Source: Patellaria atrata CBS 101060
Taxonomy: Eukaryota > Ascomycota > Dothideomycetes > Patellariales > Patellariaceae
Assembly: GCA_010093705.1 (NCBI GenBank)
Contig: MU006099.1
Coordinates: 1 to 23,755 of the forward strand
Reading direction: 5' to 3'
DNA length: 23,755 nucleotides
Shown: positions 20,862 through 23,755 of the stretch, piece after piece
How the letters are laid out: each line of letters opens with the position of its first letter
How positions within the stretch are numbered: the stretch's first letter is position 1
Position numbers and translations under genes: made by a program
The notes under the pieces: model-generated
What the model was told of the DNA's origin: nothing
The model's input: the letters and a program-made list of their open reading frames with translations, nothing else
Databases searched by the model: none

Positions 20862-21861
20862 GAGCTAAAGAAGCTCAGGTTTAGATGAGGATAGGGGGTG
20901 ATGCGGTATGATTTGCTGCGCGTGTTGGGACATATTATAGATGAGAGTCTCTCTGGACACCATAGAGATGCCCGATGAATATTCTGTCTTTCCTGTATAT
21001 AAAATAAATTCTCTTCTTTAAAGAGATTAAGTTATGATTGATGCTCCTTTATAGTAATACAACTCTTTTCTCTTCCATTAATACTTTAAGCTCCCACTAT
21101 GCTATAGTCCCTACCTTGATATGATTTCAATGAATCTACTACTATATCCTTGCCCCATCGACAACGTCGTATCGTCCAGATTGTCTCCTGGTCACATCGT
21201 ACTTCTCAATGGAGCATAAGTAGGACTACATCTTGTTGCTGTGGTATGGACAGCTAGCAGTAAGACGAGAACGGAGGGTTTAGTATTCATAGGGTGATCG
21301 TGGCAGGTTTTCAAAGATCAACCATGGAACCTCTTTGCATCAACTTAAGAAAGATTTAAGGTAGTTGAAAACTATCAAGAGACTGTCACTCTTTTGTCTG
21401 CTGCCAAATTGATAGTTGTTCAATGTAGATTACTCCAATGTCATGATAGTTCTTCTATGCGGGAGCCCCATTGAGCTCTAGTATGATAAAGTAACAGCTG
21501 CTCAGCAGTAATATACGGTTTTAAAATTCGGTAAAGCAAATTGTATCGTTGATTCGCACCCGGCCCGCTTGCTTAATCCACGGTTATTATTGGGTCCATG
21601 ACCACAGAACTCTGGCATATTTATTGAGGTATCGTGACCTACCTAATCAAGCTTAGTTTAATGGTTTTTGATCTCCCCTGTTTTATTCCCTTCCACCAAC
21701 ATCAAGTCCTCCCTCTCTATCTCCCCTTACCCTTCTTTTTCTCTTCCACCTAGAAAATTTTGCACCGCGAAGCGTAGGTTTGAAACTTCCCTCACCTTTC
21801 CTTTGGATCTCCCCCACTGATACTAATTTCAGTAGATAAATCACCTTCAAGCTCTCCCAAG
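20862..21861. other. Intergenic region between the two small genes
   Basis: About 1 kb with no convincing frame. The right end, from about 21675, is strongly C/T-rich (CCCTCTCTATCTCCCCTTAC), as expected near a transcription start. It is followed by TACTAATTTCAG at about 21822-21833, which has the form of a branch site plus acceptor and may end a 5' UTR intron of the next gene. Confidence 0.4.
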
Positions 21862-22698
21862 ATGACCTCAAACAGTCAACCGGAGTGGTCGCAATATCTA
21901 GATGCCCTGCTACACGAGGGATCACCGATAAGGTTCGCTAGCAATGAGGCCCTTTGTGTCTTTCGCATGTTACCACTCTACGATGTGTGATCGAGTGTAG
22001 CTCTAAACTCGACAACATTGCACACTTTGTTCCATTCGCAGGAATCACCTCGGTAACCTGGGCTGGACATATAATCGCTCGCACTCTCTTCGTGTTACTT
22101 CACCCAACTTCCAGAGCCACCTTGGCACAGAACCAGCTTCCTCTCGTTCATCTGAGTACATGGGTTTTGACGCATATGTACGGGCAACGTTTGTTCAGTA
22201 TCATCCGAGACACGTCTCCAGCTGCTGCTTCATTCCTTGGACCAATGCTAGGGCATAGGGACTATCGAGTAGCGAGAGAGGTCGTACGGTTATTCGAAAG
22301 CATTCGCATTATGAGAGGAGACGGACAACAAATGCGTATAGATCCACTGGACCGACTGGTACAACAAGCTTCGTATGTTACACAGCAAACCTTGTTTTAC
22401 TCTCCAGCAGACCCAATTTCTACAGCAGCTACACTACAAGGAAGTGTAAGTCCTCACCATTCGCATGAACTTAGATTCTTGCTAACCCTCCGTCGTAAAG
22501 CCGAGCAGGATTTCAGCCACAAATCCCGAGAATGAACGTCCTGCTCGCCACCAATATGTGACTACTACGCAATTCCGCACTGTCCCTATTACCCACTCTC
22601 CAGAATCTCATTTTGGACCTTTTTTAGACATTCCCCCACATCCATTTGTTGCTTGTGGATTCTTTCCTGATCACAACCCATCAGACTGCCGCGAATGA
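21862..22698 (+). CDS. Four-exon protein of unknown function, 203 aa
   Basis: I do not recognise this protein. The proposed exons are 21862-21932, 22042-22197, 22259-22445 and 22501-22698. Introns: 21933-22041 (donor GTTCGC, acceptor TTCGCAG), 22198-22258 (GTATCA to CATAG) and 22446-22500 (GTAAGT, branch GCTAAC, AAAG). The last is excellent; the first two have weaker donors. Junction phases are 2, 2 and 0 and the whole model stays open for 204 codons. It begins MTSNSQPEWSQYLDALLHEG. A helical, charged middle (DYRVAREVVRLFESIRIMRG, then PLDRLVQQASYVTQQ) follows, and then a Pro/His/Phe-rich tail (SHFGPFLDIPPHPFVACGFF). No signal peptide or membrane segment is seen. A C/T-rich leader precedes it. 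The unspliced frame at 21954-22535 is an alternative, but it lacks an ATG start and reads through the good third intron. Confidence 0.45.
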
Positions 22699-23660
22699 TG
22701 TCCCTAAACAACTCTATAGCTTCTACGACGTGTTCAATAGCTCCATTAGGGGGTTCAAAGGGGTATGTTGGACTAGGGTAACTGGGAATAGTGGGGGATT
22801 ATTCGATCCGTCTCTGTTAAATTCAATTAAGGGGGAATAGAGTGGCTCCTTACTAGTCAGATTAAGCTTGGTATCAAAAGCATAATTCTGTTTATTCATA
22901 GATGTTCGCCTTGTGCATTCTCTCTTGTGGCTGTTTGGTCCTACTCTAAATACGATGTGATCGGTATTCCAGTTGAAAATCTTTGAACCCGGTCCAGCTG
23001 TTGCAGATAAGGAACCTAGAGACCTAGAAGATTATTTCGTAGGGTCTACAGAGAAGATGATATTGGTATTTTACTTTAACAATATATTTGTATTGATTTA
23101 GAAAATGGCAGTATGGCACGATTGTGGTTGTGGTCTACGTGGTACTGTACATGATGGTATGAACAAGGAGGTTGCAGCGACGTTGAATTAGAGTTTAGCA
23201 GATAATACTATAGCAGTAGTCTGATTACACGTTTTTTGGTTTACGTTTCTCTCACTAGTTACTGAATAAACACAATTGTCCATCCTCAAAGCCCATTGTT
23301 GCAGGTAATGGATTGTGGATTGCTCTATCTACAGTTTACAAACTTCATCTAAGAAGTGTACAAAAATGGTGAACCACCTATTGTTTCAGTATCTCGATAT
23401 ACTGCAATACTATATGGTGAAAAGCGCTTGATCTCACTAAATAAATAATTTGACCTAGATTTAATTGAACTAATTGTTTGTTGAAGCTTTTACACAGCAC
23501 ACGACCTCCCAAAGCTGCACTAAACGCCCACATGCTGTGCAGTATTCTATATTACACCTAATTAGGGTTAGTGTTACGGCCACAGGACAGAAAGACAGCA
23601 TCACCAGTAGAACGGTAGCACAAGGTGCCGGAACGGGACAACTAACACGGAGGTCACGTG
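22699..23660. other. Gene-free stretch at the right side
   Basis: Moderately AT-rich sequence with only short frames, for instance a 28-codon ATG frame at 23104 that I do not call. A telomere-like word TTAGGGTTAG occurs once at 23562-23571 and is not an array. No RNA gene was found. Confidence 0.35.
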
Positions 23661-23755
23661 ACGTGATCGATGGTCAACGGTGCTCGAAGGGTATTGAGCA
23701 TAGAGCAGACTCGAGCAAACGTGATCGATGGTCAACGGTGCTCGAAGGGTATTGA
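23661..23755 (+). repeat. Perfect 37-bp direct repeat, 58-bp spacing
   Basis: The 37 bases at 23661-23697, starting ACGTGATCGATGGTCAACGG, recur without change at 23719-23755, where the window ends. The 21-bp spacer differs in sequence from the unit. Both copies include the palindromic word ATCGAT. This may be the start of a tandem array with a 58-bp period, a recent duplication, or an assembly artefact at a contig end. Confidence 0.85.

Noticed and set aside
21954-22535. 193-codon single-exon reading of the unknown gene
   Set aside because: It starts at TTG, discards the ATG exon at 21862, and reads through a strong GTAAGT/GCTAAC intron whose removal opens a better tail.
23562-23571. Telomere-like TTAGGGTTAG
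   Set aside because: Fewer than two units. This is not a telomeric array.

Overview
The window reads as nuclear DNA of a filamentous ascomycete (Pezizomycotina). A leotiomycete or a similar plant-associated fungus is plausible, but this is an impression and no search was run. The evidence is short 52-109 nt spliceosomal introns with GT donors, CTRAY-like branch sites and AG acceptors, a Zn2Cys6 regulator, a secreted GH11 xylanase, an NRPS-like synthetase with the A-T-TE layout, an Atg13 orthologue, and a very AT-rich block that looks like the product of repeat-induced point mutation (RIP).

Layout. 1-194 is ordinary GC. About 195-1786 is an AT isochore with no genes. 2192-4927 is a broken A-T-TE NRPS-like synthetase with two in-frame stops and two opposing single-base frameshifts. 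5473-6187 (minus) is an intact two-exon GH11 endo-1,4-beta-xylanase. 8589-10861 (minus) is a three-exon Zn2Cys6 transcription factor of 709 aa. 12306-12951 holds an inverted-repeat (foldback/MITE-like) element. 14070-16966 is a three-exon atg13 gene of 922 aa. About 17640-20590 is a long stretch that is pyrimidine-rich on the plus strand, with degenerate direct repeats, a nested hairpin and a 12-bp minisatellite. Two spliced genes that long-ORF scanning misses follow: a 65-aa protein at 20607-20861, probably behind a long 5' UTR intron, and a four-exon gene of unknown function at 21862-22698. The last 95 bases hold a perfect 37-bp direct repeat that runs to the window edge.

How the parts relate. 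No complete biosynthetic cluster is present: the synthetase is dead or badly mis-sequenced and has no recognisable tailoring genes here. The xylanase and the Zn2Cys6 factor are both on the minus strand, about 2.4 kb apart. A regulatory link is possible but rests only on position. Atg13 is a core autophagy gene and anchors the window as ordinary chromosome. The most unusual observations are the pattern of damage in the synthetase (one stop is exactly the change RIP would make in a conserved Trp codon, and there is a GC step inside the gene), the inverted-repeat element, and the two small spliced genes next to the pyrimidine-rich tract.
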